A stretch of 64,000 bases of DNA from Limnanthes douglasii subsp. nivea (taxonomy: Eukaryota; Streptophyta; Magnoliopsida; Brassicales; Limnanthaceae). The stretch lies in NCBI GenBank assembly GCA_036936605.1, contig JAUPFV010000001.1:70885910-70949909 (forward strand). The letters run 5' to 3'. Shown piece after piece: positions 48,292-59,690 of the stretch (position 1 is its first letter; each line of letters starts with the position of its first letter). Under the pieces are notes generated by a model. The model was not told where the DNA came from, did not search any database, and worked only from the letters and a program-made list of their open reading frames with translations. A program made the translations under genes and the position numbers.

Positions 48292-49659
48292 CAGTGGCGG
48301 AACCAGGATTTAAAACTAGGGGGCTAAAATTCATTCAAAGTTTTTGTGATGGATAGGTGGTAATTGACAACGATGACTTCTTTTATTTTGGAATCGTCGT
48401 TAAATGGTTTCACTATCTATTTTTTTTTAAAAAAAATTCTCTCTCGTTGTATACAACTAAAAGATCATTCATCCAGATGTCGTCCATCTTATTCCACAAG
48501 TCCGTCTTTACAAGCTTCATTGCAGAAAATACTTTTTCTACTGATGTTGTAGCAACCGGAAGAATTAATGTCAATTCGATCAATCTCGGATACTTTGATG
48601 TCTTTCAGACTAATATCTTTGATGTCTTTCAGACTAGTATCTTAACTAAATTTCTCAAATCTTCAATATTGGAGAACTCGTCCTTGTCAATTATATGGTC
48701 GGTGTATGTTTCAAGTTCGAATATAAGCCTCGTACGTAAATATGGACGATATAGAAAATTAATCCTGATCTATGTTTTAGTATAATTTTTTATCAATCCA
48801 TCTACAATAGAATTTATTACCAGATATATAATATGGATAGAACTTATGTTAAACATAATTTATAATATTAATATTATGATATTAATAATATTAAAATATT
48901 AATAATATGGATGGAATTGATGAAATCAAATAGATAAAAATTCAATTTTGAGAGAAAGATTAAACCATAATAAAATCGGAACAAATAATTTGCACTAAAA
49001 ATATAAAATAACCGAAAAGACCTACAAAATCAACTTCTAATCTTTTGGATTGTAATTTAACTTAAAGGCTTAAAAACTTTAAGTGTCACGGATGACATTA
49101 GTTAAATTTTATAGTTTAACACACTCCTTATAAAAATTAACCAATATTTAAAGGCTAAAAATATAACTTGAAGTTTTATCCAATTCTTTACCTTTACAAA
49201 TTAGTTAAGATATTTAGATTAAAATTTTATTGTTTAACAAACTCCTTAAAAATAGGCATTAGTTAAAAACTTTAGCTTAAAGGTTTATCCAAGATTTTTA
49301 CTTAAAAATAGGCATTAGTCCACCTCTTTTTTAAAACTATTTATTATCTTTAAAAAAATTAACTAATATTTTAGGGCTAGGAATTAGACATTAAAAAATT
49401 ATTTACCTTCCTTGAGAAGCCGTGAAGATATTTAATTTATTCACTTCTTTAACTTAAAAATAGGAATTATTTAAAATATTTAGATTAAAATTTTATAGTT
49501 TAACAAAAAATTTAGCTTAAAGTTTTATCCAATATTTTTACTTAAAAATAGGCATTAGTCCACCTTTTTTTAAAAAAACTATTTATTATCTTTAAAAAAA
49601 AATTAACCAATATTATAGGGCTAGGGGGCCGAGGCCCCCCCTTAATACATCCGACACTG
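48292..49659 (-). mobile_element. hAT DNA transposon, internally deleted, with perfect 8-bp target duplication
   Basis: The termini are CAGTGGCGGA (left) and CAGTGTCGGA (right, inward). The 8-bp direct repeats GTTATGTG at 48284-48291 and 49660-49667 are identical. An 8-bp target duplication and CAGTG-type ends fit the hAT superfamily. The interior keeps the C-terminal dimerisation domain on the minus strand; the right half is AT-rich with a roughly 240-bp tandem duplication (around 49200-49620). Confidence 0.9.
48440..48575 (-). pseudogene. hAT transposase C-terminal dimerisation domain fragment
   Basis: The minus strand gives an uninterrupted 'LILPVATTSVEKVFSAMKLV' followed by 'KTDLWNKMDDIWMNDLLVVY' and 'NERE'. 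This is the classic hAT dimerisation signature. The zinc finger and catalytic core are absent from the 1.37-kb element. Confidence 0.88.
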
Positions 49660-49667
49660 GTTATGTG

Positions 49668-50723
49668 TGTAGGTTACGCCTAAGTTATCAGAAGTCTATG
49701 GTATGAGATGCTTAAAGCTATTAAAATCCTTGCCTTCATGCCGAAAACCTGTCTTGTTTATTAATTGAAGATCAAAACAAAATTTATATTCAATCGTCAA
49801 TCACTTCTAGATATCATTCATTTTTAAAATATTTTACAAAACATCTACAGGGTAATAATTGGCTTCCCACATAGAACGCTAATTTAGTAAACGATTTGAA
49901 TGCCCACATAGAACGCTAATTTAGTAAACGATTTGAATGCGTAAGTAGATGAGTTAGAAAATAAAATATTATCATTGTAGAAATTGTTTTATTATTGAAT
50001 TCTTTAATACATTAGGCTGAATAAAACAAAAAATAATATTTGAATTTAAAAATTATTAACACCCATGCTACTTCCAAAATGACGAATTAATCAATAACAT
50101 AATCTTAAGTAAAACAAAAACAAAAAACATTTTAACTTTTCAAAAATATATGACATAACTTTTACCCTAAAAATTCGGATGATGTAAAATATCAATAAAA
50201 TAAATTTTAAAAATTTAAGCAATAAAATAAATTTTAAAAATATAAACAATAAAAAACAAATTATAAAAAATTGAAACCAAAAGAGTTTTTAAAAAGATTG
50301 ATTTAGGATTTTAAAAACCTTAAATATAATAATTATATAATAGGGAGAAGTTTAGCCAAATCCAAATAATAATTATCATTGATAATAGGGGGAAAACATT
50401 GAATATTTTATCACTTAATTTTGATTTAATAAATTTTGATCAATATTACATGATTTTTGGTACGGATGCTAGATTAAGCTATATTGATAAGCTTAACTCA
50501 AATTATTGGTTGTTAGTCACAGTCAATTTGAGGTTTTTTATTCATATTTACAAATACGTAGATGAACTAGTTTCGTTATTCTGTTAGAGCATCCTCAATA
50601 GGTAATGTATAAATATGTTAAATTAACGTGAAATTTTTATAATCTAACTTTCAGATTACGAAATAATACAACAGACTCTTTATATTTAAGGTAGTTTTTT
50701 TGGTTCAAAAGTGAAGGAGAAAA
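49668..50723. other. AT-rich intergenic sequence with a 37-bp perfect tandem duplication
   Basis: No supported gene. A 37-bp unit starting cccacatagaacgctaat occurs twice without change at 49866-49902 and 49903-49939. Confidence 0.7.
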
Positions 50724-50755
50724 AAAAGGAAAGATTATACTTATTTTGTAAACAA

Positions 50756-51231
50756 GTCGACCAATTTAATCATGATACATTATTAAACAAGTCGTAGAGT
50801 GCGGAGTGCACGCTTGTTAGATTAGATCATGATTAGCAGGGTCAAGGGGCGGAGCCCCTGGCTGGGGTCGAGCTGACAGGTCAGCTTGGTTAAATCAGCT
50901 TGGTTAAATCGGCTATTAAATCAGCAAGTCAACAAAATTTCGAAATTGAAAATTTGACCGTTTTATTCAAATTTTAAATTTCAGCCGTTTTATTACAAAA
51001 CCAGTTTAGAGACCTTAACTGCCCTAACTTCTAAAAAAAAATTGGTTGGTCGAATTTATAAATATGGGTTCTGTTGAAAAGAAGATTATATCAATTTTCA
51101 TCCTCTCTGTTCAAAATTATATCTCTGATTTTATCCAATTGAAATTTTTGGAGAACCCCAAAAAATATTTCAATAAGAAATTGTTTACAAGACTTCAGAG
51201 ATTATCCGAAAACGAAACACTGTTTTCTACA
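50756..51231 (+). repeat. 5' LTR of copia E
   Basis: Aligns with 55900-56360. The outermost bases are uncertain. Confidence 0.85.
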
Positions 51232-51300
51232 TTTTATTGAAATATTCTGGTCTTGTTGATGAAGATAGAGATGACGAACGGAGGATAATCTGCGAAGGAG

Positions 51301-54300
51301 ATGACAAGTAAATTCGCTAAGTTGGACAAGTTCGAAGGACATGATTTCAGACGATTGTAGAAAAATATGCATTTTCTGTTGACTACCCTCAAGGTTGTGT
51401 ATGTCCTGAGTACCCCCTGGCCAGAGATCACTGAGAATGAAACATTGGAACAAACGAGGAGGCACAACAAGTGGGAGAATGATGACTACATTTGCCGAGG
51501 CCATATATTAAACGATATGTCTGATACTTTGTTTGATGTATACCAAAATGTCGAATCTGTAAAAGAGTTATGGGATTCTATAGAATCAAAATACATGGCA
51601 GAAGATGCTTCTAGTAGGAAGTTCCTGGTTAGTAATTTCATAAATTACAAAATGGTTGACTCTAGACCTGTAATGGAACAGTATAATGAACTACTAAGAA
51701 TTCTGGGTCAATTCGTTGAACACAATATGAAAATGGACGAATGTATTTCGGTTTAATCTGTTATTGACAAATTTCCTCATTCATGGAAGGATTTTAAACA
51801 CACACTGAAACACAACAAGGAAGAAATGACTCTAGTCAAACTTGGTAGTCATTTTAAGATTGAAGAGTCTCTATGGGCTCAAGATGAAATAAGTAATCCC
51901 AAGGGTAAAAACCAAGTAGGAAACTCATCTGTAAATATGGTTGAAAGCAGCGGATTCTTTAAGAATGAAAATACAGATAAGGGGAATAAACCAAAGTTTA
52001 AAGGAAACAACAAAAACGATCATTTTAACAGCAAAAAGCCTAAAATAGCATGCTGGAAATGTGGCAAACCTGGTCACTTTAGAAGGGATTGTCGAGTTGG
52101 AAAAGGCAAAAACAATGTTGGTCCAAGTGGGAACAATGCTGATTCAAGTGGAAACAATGCTGGTTCAAGTGGATCTAAGGATCCTGAAAAGCAACAAGGT
52201 CAGATTTTATTTCAAAATTCTAATTCTGGTCAAATTATATATCTCTAATATCTGAAGCATTTTATGTGCAGGATGATGATGTTGCTTGGTGGGTTGATCC
52301 GGGAGCAACAAGTCATGTATGTAAAGATCTTCGATGGTTTAGTAATTTTCAACCGATTGAAGATGAACCTTCACTTAAGATGGGAAATGTTGCTACCGAA
52401 CCAATCAAAGGACTAGGAAATCTTAAATTACTATTTACTACTAGAAAGTACATATTATTGAACAATGTATTTATTGTACGTTCCTGAGATTCGAAAGAAT
52501 TTTTTATCTGGTGTTGTTTTAAACAATTGTGGTTTGAAACAAGTGTACGAAAGTGACAAATATGTATTGTCAAAACATGGTGTATTTATGGGATTCGGAT
52601 ATTTATGTAATGGTATGTTTATGTTAAATATTAATGTTTCGTTCGAAAATGATTCTGTTTGCATGACTTCTACTAGTGTGTGTAGAAATATGAATAAAAC
52701 AGAATTATGGCATGCTAGATTAGGACATGTTCATTATGAAAGAATAAAAGACATGTCCAAAATGAGCCTTATTCCTCTTGTTGATACAAATAATAAAAAA
52801 TGTAAAACTTGCATGTTAACTAAGATAACTAGAAAACCTTTCAATAATGTTAACCGAGTTTCCAAAATATTGGAACTTGTACATAGTGATTTATGTGATT
52901 TCCATGCTACACCTTCATTGGGAAATAAAAAGTATGTTATTAATTTCATTGATTATGCATCTAGATATTGCTACATTCATTTGTTGCATGCTAAAAATGA
53001 AGCTCCTGATAAGTTTAAAATCTATAAGGAAGAAGTTGAGCTACATAAGAATGATTTGATTCAAAATCTACGTACGGATAGATGAGGTGAATATTATGAT
53101 CCTATATATTTTCAGTCTACGGGTATAATTCTTCAAAGCACGGCTCCTTATACACCACAACAAAATGGTATAGCTGAAAGGAAGAATAGGACTTTGAAAG
53201 AAATAGTTAATTCCATGTTGTCCAATTCGGGTTTGAGTGAAGGATTCTTGGGTGAGGCTATGTTAATAGCCTGTTATTTATTGAATCGTGTTCCTACTAA
53301 AAGGAATAAGATGACCCCGTATGAGTTTTGGTTTAAGAAGCCTCCAACACCGAATTATCTGAGAGTTTGGGGTTGTGGAGCATTTGTAAGACTCACTGAA
53401 CCTAAAAGGAAAAAATTGGGTGAAAGAGGTATATATTGTATCTTCATTGGGTATGCTGAGCATTCCATTGCATATAGGTTCTATGTGTTAGAATCAAATG
53501 ACTATGTGTCGGTGAACATAGTTATCGAGTCAATAGATGCAATATTTGATGAAGAGAGATTTACTTCTATACCTAGACCTAGAGATTTGATTCAAAACTC
53601 TTTGAATAGGAACTCAAGTGAAATTGAAAATATATCAAATGGTACCAATTGTGTACCTGAACCTTCTGAACCAAGGAGAAGTACTAGAGCCAGAAAAGCT
53701 AAGTCGTACGGATTTGATTTTCAACTATATTTAGTTGAATGGTCAAGAGATAAGATTGACTATCAATATCAATACTGTTTTGTTATTGAAGATGATCCAA
53801 GGACTTTTAGTGATGCTATGGCATCAAGGGATGCTGCATTCTAGAAAGAAGCTATCCATGATGAAATAGAGTCTATCATGCATAATAATACATGAGAGTT
53901 GGCTGATTTACCTCCTGGGTGCAAATCATTGGGAAATAGATGGATATTTCAACAAAAAATGAAAGTAGATGGTACTATTGAAATGTATAAAGCTAGATTG
54001 GTTATCCAGGGATTTAGACAAAGAGAAGGAATTGACTTCTTTGATACTTATGCTCCGGTTGCTAGGATTTCCACTATTAGATTGTTGATTGGACTTGCAT
54101 CTGTATACAATCTTGTAATTCATCAAATGGATGTTAAAACTGCATTCTTGAAAGGTGATTTGGATGAGGAGATTTATATGAAACAACCGGAAGGGTTTGT
54201 GATGCTTGGTTGTGACAACAAGGTATGCAAGTTGAAAAAGTCTTTGTATGGTTTGAAACAAGCACCAAAAGATTGGCATAAAAAAACTTGATAATGTGAT

Positions 54301-55336
54301 ATTGCCTAATGGATTTATTTTTAACCAATCAGACAAGTGTGTATATAGCAAATTTGATAATTCTGGTAAATGAGTTATGATTTGTCTATATGTGGATGAT
54401 ATGTTGATTTTTGGTACTGACCAAAATCAAGTTAATGAAACGAAGAATTTTTTATCATCTAACTTTGAGATGAAGGATTTGGGGGAAGCTGAAATGATTC
54501 TTGGTATAAGAATCAAGCGAAAGAACAATAGTATATCGATTTCTCAATCTCACTATATTGAGAAGATATTAAATAAATTTAATTTTAAAGATTGTTCTCC
54601 GGTAAGCACACCTATAGATCCTAGTCATAAGCTTCTACCTAATGAAGGTATTGCTATATCTCAACTTGAATACTCGAGAGCCATCGGGTGTCTTATGTAT
54701 GCCATGACTAGCACTATGCCGGATATTGCCTTTGTTGTTGGAAAACTTAGTTGGTATACTAGCAATCCTAGTTCGCATCATTGGCAAGCTTTAAATCGAG
54801 TATTCACGTATTTGAAAGGAACCATGAATTATGGTTTAACTTATACCGGATTTCCTTCTGTACTTGAAGGATATTCAGACGCGAGTTACATTTCCAATAT
54901 GGAAGATCATTCTTCCACAAGTGGATGGGTATTTCTACTTGGGGGAGGTGCTATCTCTTGGGTGTCTAAGAAACAAACTTGTATTACTGATTCAACAATG
55001 GAATCAGAGTTTGTGGCATTAGAAGCAGCGAGTAAAGAAGCTGAGTGGCTAAGAAATTTAATGTATGACTTTCCGTTGTGGCCCAAACCGATATCACCTA
55101 TATCAATCAGATGTGATAGTGAGGCTGCCTTGGCCAATGTTTATAGACAAGTTTACAAAGGCAGGTCTAGACACTTAGGTGTTAGACACAATATGATTCG
55201 TGAGCGTATCACGCATGATGTTATTTCAGTAGAGTTTGTGAGAACTCAATACAACTTAGCCGATCATTTAACCAAAGGGTTAAATAGAGATCTTGTGCAC
55301 AAATCGGCTATTGGGATGGGATTAAAGTCCATTTGA
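51301..55336 (+). pseudogene. Copia E gag-pol polyprotein, broken by stops
   Basis: Gag starts at ATG 51301 (MTSKFAKLDKFEGHDFRRL). It has a TAG 19 codons on and continues in the same frame through 'VKELWDSIESKYMAEDASSR' to the zinc knuckle CWKCGKPGHFRRDC (about 52060). A small SGNNA repeat follows. Protease 'WWVDPGATSHVCKD' (about 52290) has D-P-G in place of D-S-G. Integrase has 'ELWHARLGHVHYERI', 'CKTCMLTK', 'LVHSDLC' and 'TPQQNGIAERKNR'. RT has 'YKARLVIQGFRQREGIDFFD', 'LKKSLYGLKQAPKDW' and catalytic 'YVDDMLI' (about 54395). RNase H has '[20 protein letters not shown]' and 'ADHLTKGL'. A frame change lies near 54290, and about six stops. Not functional but well preserved. Confidence 0.92.
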
Positions 55337-55852
55337 AATCTTTCATGTTGAGATACCCAATTCCCATCTAATATGACATTAGGTGTTGAATTCAATGTGG
55401 AAAGCTTAACATCAAGAGATTGGAACACATTTGTATATCATCCCGAGCTATGTGTTCAGAACTGTAAGTTGTGAAGGTTGAAGATTATCTTCTTAATAGC
55501 TCTTTTGAAAAATTGCATATGCAGGTGCAAGATGAAAAGAACTACCTATTTGAGCATGAAGTTTAGCCGCTTCAAGAAGCTAGGACTTGGCTTTGATATG
55601 CTTAAGAAGGATAAGAACACAAAGCTAGTAAAATATAGTGTCAAGTAAGAACAAGTGAGAATGTAAATTTATGTGTATATTATCTTCATGTATTCATTGT
55701 GAATAGTAAAGGTTCAATCCTTAGTGATACCTTGATATTCGAATATTTGGAATGTGTAATATACTAATGTGAAATTCAATCGTTACGATATTTCATTTAT
55801 GCATAAATTTGATATTTGATATGATTGTGTTTAGTAGATCATGAATTACACT

Positions 55853-55866
55853 AAAATGGGGGAAGA
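55853..55866 (+). other. Polypurine tract of copia E
   Basis: AAAATGGGGGAAGA, just before the 3' LTR TGTTATTT. Confidence 0.8.
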
Positions 55867-55867
55867 T

Positions 55868-56360
55868 TGTTATTTATTTTAGTGTAATTGGATCGACTAG
55901 TCGACCAATTTAATCATGATACATTATTAAACAAGTCGTAGAGTGCGGAGTGCACGCTTGTTAGATTAGATCATGATTAGCGGGGTCAAGGGGCGGAGCC
56001 CCTGGCTGGGGTCGAGCTGACAGGTCAGCTTGGTTAAATCGGTTATTGTTGCAAGTCAATAGAATTTCAAAATTGAAAATTTGACCGTTTTATTCAAATT
56101 CTAAATTTCAGCCGTTTTATTACAAAACCAGTTTAGAGACCTTAAGTCCCCTAACTTTCAAACTGTTTTTTGGTTGGTCGAATTTATAAATATGGGTTCT
56201 GTTGAAAAAGGATATTATATCATTTTTCATCCTCTCTATTCAAAATTATATCTCTGATTTTATTCAATTGAAATTTTTGGAGAACCCAAAAAAATATTTC
56301 AATAAGAAATTGTTTACACGACTTCAGAGATTATCCGGAAACGAAACACTATTTTCTACA
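55868..56360 (+). repeat. 3' LTR of copia E (493 bp)
   Basis: TGTTATTT...TTCTACA. It contains three inverted repeats: 55911-55920 with 55970-55979 (plus inner arms), 55990-55994 with 55998-56002, and 56015-56021 with 56024-56030. Confidence 0.88.
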
Positions 56361-56673
56361 TTATTTTTATTACCACTGAATTTGCGCTCTCATAAAATAA
56401 ATCCAACGGTGCTTTCAACATTTTTATGAATTGTAATAAAGATATGATTAATAAAAATACTCAACTTTAGTTTAAAAACATCAAAATAATTATTTATTAT
56501 TGGTATAGAATAAATAATAACATTATTTGATATTAAATGTTAGATTTGGTATTTAAATATTTGCTTCAAATCACCCAAATAAAGAAATAAATATATATAC
56601 ATAAAGTTATAGTAATGGTTTATTTTATTATTGTTTCAACACAACAAATAGTACAATGGTATCATTCAGAATT
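56361..56673. other. 3' flank of peptide gene 3
   Basis: AT-rich. A minus-strand AATAAAA at 56629-56623, 45 bases after the stop, is the likely polyadenylation signal and sits as in member 2. Confidence 0.6.
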
Positions 56674-57147
56674 TTACAGTGGGTTTGACGGACGGCTCCG
56701 CCCGGAAGAAAGAACTTCTCCTAACAGTATATTAGTCTCTAGTTGGTCCGGTGACTCTTGTGGTGGTATATCAAACCTCACTCTATGCGGTGATCGTGGT
56801 TTGCGTGGCGATGCCGGTGATTTTGGTGCTGGTTTTTGTTTAGTTCCTCCAAAACAGCACATACTCTTTTGTGCTGATCCTGTCTGCAACATTCCTGAAT
56901 CGGGGATGACCGGTAGAGGATCGGACTCTTTATGAAACAGTAAAAATATTTAAAACCATTTAACTTAGCGTAAAGTCTAAAGAAATATAAATAAAATACT
57001 GATTCAATCGGTCCTTATGGCATATTAAAATTTTAGCACACCTAGTTGTTGGTTAAGCAGTCTTGCAGTAAGAGGAGGGGAGATAGAAAGAATCAGACCA
57101 ATAAGAAAAAGTAGCACCTTGATTCTAATTTTCTTATCGGCCTCCAT
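56674..57147 (-). CDS. Small secreted peptide precursor, family member 3 (2 exons, 108 aa)
   Basis: Exon 1 (57147-57042) encodes MEADKKIRIKVLLFLIG and further signal-peptide core, with likely cleavage 'PPLTA|RLLNQQL'. The phase-1 GT-AG intron (57041-56895, 147 nt) ends CCCCGATTCAG. Exon 2 (56894-56674) begins 'GMLQTGSAQKSMCCFGG', continues with a Lys/Pro/Ser-rich basic part ('PKSPASPRKPRSPHR') and 'RFDIPPQESPDQLE', and ends 'LGEVLSSGRSRPSNPL'. It aligns with member 2 through 'GSAQ', 'CFG.TK', 'R.DIPP.ESP.Q', 'LGEV' and 'SGRSRP', and shares its 3' UTR. It lacks the 16-residue repeats and is the least complicated copy of the family. The secreted-peptide role is inferred from architecture. Confidence 0.77.
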
Positions 57148-57208
57148 TTTCGCTCTTTTGTTGTTCTATTTTATAAGTTTTATTTGTATTTGGTCATTCT
57201 TCTTTCTC

Positions 57209-57252
57209 ATTTATATATCTCATTTATATAGGGGTTCATAATACAGAGTCAA
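57209..57252 (-). promoter_or_regulatory. Core promoter of family member 3: W-box + two TATA boxes
   Basis: The minus strand has GTTGACTC (W-box core reverse of 57247-57252), then TATATAAATGAG twice (57222-57230 and 57209-57217), 62-83 bp before the ATG. The W-box to first TATA spacing (about 18 bp) equals that of the other two genes. Confidence 0.66.
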
Positions 57253-57259
57253 CTATCTT

Positions 57260-57771
57260 ACCAAATCAAATAAAGGAAACATTATCTCTAAAATCCTAAA
57301 ACATAGAGGTATTGATGAAATAGACTTACAAGTTTATTTTGTTTGGGAAAGAAAAAACATAAATTTTATTGATTTAAAAATGGACTTTCGAAATTAGTTT
57401 GATGGTTTATTGTATTAATAATTTACTTTTGGTTTATACAAATAATGTTTTGCTAAACAAAGATTTGAAAATATTACATTTGATAAATTAGTTAAAGTTT
57501 CAATTTTTAAATTAGTTCCCGTACGATTAGGGGTTAATGTATAATTTTTATCTTTATAATAATTGGTAGGATGTAAAATACAACATAAATATATTCAAAG
57601 TTTTTTTTTTCAGTCTCGGTATTGAATGGAGTGACATATTTTTCTGATAAAAAGTTCAAATTTCAACAATCATAAAAAGAAACGAAATGCGTTAAAGATG
57701 AGAATATAATATCTATCACAAATTACTCGTATACAAATGAAATTAAAAAAAATGAACATGATTCGACAATA
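57260..57771. other. AT-rich upstream region
   Basis: Upstream of peptide gene 3; no supported feature. Confidence 0.55.
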
Positions 57772-58270
57772 ATGTTTATGTCTGTAGCCTCGGAGAATAA
57801 AATGTTTCACCTTATATTTTATCTTGACGATGGCCTTGTACCGCATCATTTCAATTTTGAATTGCTCGATCTTATGTTCTTAATTTCATTTTTTCACTGT
57901 ATTTATTTATCTTGTGGTGGAGGAACTTTTGTGAAAAATCTTTATAAGAATTCAAATGAGATTCCTTGTCATGTGAATTTGCTATCTTCCTCTAAGATAA
58001 AGGCAAGTCATTCGTTGTTTGTTTGTCGGAAGAATGAATATGCTTGTTAATGTCGTGTTCTCTTCTATTACTTGGCCAAATGTGTTGCACCGATTCTGTT
58101 TGTAAATGTCAGAAGATAGATCTAGGGTAATGCCCATAGTATGGATTTGCTTGCCTTGTAGGGTTTTCTTCTGAAGGATCCATTTTAGTCCTCTAAGCTT
58201 GGCTTGGATCCCTTCTATGACGACTGAGACATCTGTGTATCCTTGATTAATGTTTAGGTACACTAGTACA
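57772..58270 (+). pseudogene. Unknown plant gene remnant, copy 3 (partial)
   Basis: It matches the units at 46.3-48.2 kb from 'FVCRKNEYAC' and 'tgttgcaccg.ttctgtttgtaaatgtc' through the intron-like part to 'ttgattaatgtttaggtac' near 58260. The exon that follows in the other copies is missing. The upstream frame (92 codons from 57772, with 'HCIYLSCGGGTFVKNLYK') is open, but I do not recognise it. Confidence 0.4.
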
Positions 58271-58497
58271 TGGTGATTGGCAATCAGTTGCATGTAATTT
58301 TGTCATATAGCTCAAATGTTTCCCGCACGACAATATTGCATGTCCGCTCGTCTTTCTTCTGAAGGTACTGATCGTTTCTATGTCTGCTCGTTTTCAAGTT
58401 AAATATCAAGCTCACCTCGTCCATGTTTATAGATATAATATGTCCAATGGGTTATGTTCTATCAAATGGTTTCGTAAGAAAGAAATTATGTGTATTT

Positions 58498-58850
58498 TTG
58501 TGAAAAAATCCGCAAGTTGTCTTTGGTATGTAAATGATCTTAAAACGGATTTCAAAGGACATTTAAGCGTCACATTCTTCATATATTTCAAACGACTTAT
58601 TATTAAATGGTTATTCTTCATATTCTTCTTCACACTTTTTCTTTATATCTCTTCTACCTCGTCATCATCTTCATTTGTGAAAAAATCCGCAAGTTGTCTT
58701 TAGTATGTAAATGATCTTAAAACGGATTTCAAAGGACATTTAAACGTCACATTCTTCATATATTTCAAAGGACTTATTATTAAATGGTTATTCTTCATAT
58801 TCTTCTTCACACTTTTTCTTTATATCTCTTCTACCTCGTCATCATCTTCA
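58498..58850 (+). repeat. 177-bp tandem duplication (2 copies)
   Basis: The unit starts TGTGAAAAAATCCGCAAG at about 58500 and again 177 bp later. I see three differences between copies, so the duplication is recent. Confidence 0.92.
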
Positions 58851-58925
58851 ACCAAATCTCAAATCCCAAATCTCAAATCCCAAATCCCAAATCTCAAATC
58901 CCAAATCCCAAATCTCAAATCTCAA
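58851..58925. repeat. Heptanucleotide array (AAATCYC)n
   Basis: Seven-base units AAATCCC/AAATCTC, about ten copies, trailing into degenerate versions up to 59035. It differs from the plant telomere unit CCCTAAA. Confidence 0.85.
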
Positions 58926-59690
58926 TTCGCAACTTGCATTTCTGAATTCTCAAATATTGAGCCTAAGTTCCTAATTCAAATTCCAAATTCCAAATTCCAA
59001 TTTAGAATTCTAAATCTCAATTCCCAATTACCAATTTTAAATATTTAAACCTAAAATTGTAAAAATAAAAATAAAAATAAAAATAAAAACAAAAAAACTA
59101 AAACCCAGAATCAAAATCAAAACCAAAACCAGAACAATAAAAAACCAAAACCAAATTAAAAATCTAAACAATGTCAAGTAGATTATGAATTTCACAGTTA
59201 TCAATTCAAATTCAAGTTTCGAACTTGTAAGTATTTTAACTACGTTGAAAATAACAGGTTGAATCAATAATAGAATCTTAAATTTATTATAAAAAATAGA
59301 AAATAATGCTTCAACCTTTTGTACGTAATAGATACAACGTTTGCGCATGGATAATTGGATCCGATTATATACGAATAAATTCTCACATTAAATTTCATCC
59401 AACCAAAACTAATATTCAATCAACGTTTGAAATAACAAAAACTAATCTGCAAAAGACGGTCCATTTAGAAGGATTTAAGATTTTAACTAAGCTTTGTTTA
59501 GTAGCTCTAAAATATTCAATTTGAAAGATAAATATTTAATAGGATAACAATTTAGTGAAACCCAAATAAAAATTACTATTAATTTTAAGATATTTTGAAA
59601 AAATTAAACTATTAAAATAATTAAATCAAAGCATTTTTGATAAAAACATTGAATGTTTAGAGTCATATTTAGTGAGGATAATAATTGCCT
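58926..59690. other. Low-complexity and AT-rich sequence
   Basis: (AAAAAT)n at about 59058-59090, then CCAAAA-rich sequence; no gene supported. Confidence 0.6.

Larger units (their letters stand above)
50724..56360 (+). mobile_element. Copia E: near-complete LTR retrotransposon
   Basis: LTRs at about 50756-51231 and 55868-56360 enclose a full gag-pol. The 3' LTR starts TGTTATTTATTTTAG after the purine tract AAAATGGGGGAAGA and ends TTTTCTACA. The first 30 bases of the 5' LTR do not align well. The two LTRs differ by substitutions and small duplications (for example 'cagcttggttaaat' doubled in the 5' copy). Both carry the same cluster of strong hairpins. About 530 bp of non-coding DNA separates pol from the 3' LTR. 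Confidence 0.9.

Noticed and set aside
57772..58050. 92-codon frame as an intact host gene
   Set aside because: It runs into sequence shared with two clearly broken copies at 46-48 kb and has no recognisable domain.
58851..58925. Interstitial telomere repeat
   Set aside because: The unit is AAATCCC/AAATCTC, not CCCTAAA in any rotation.
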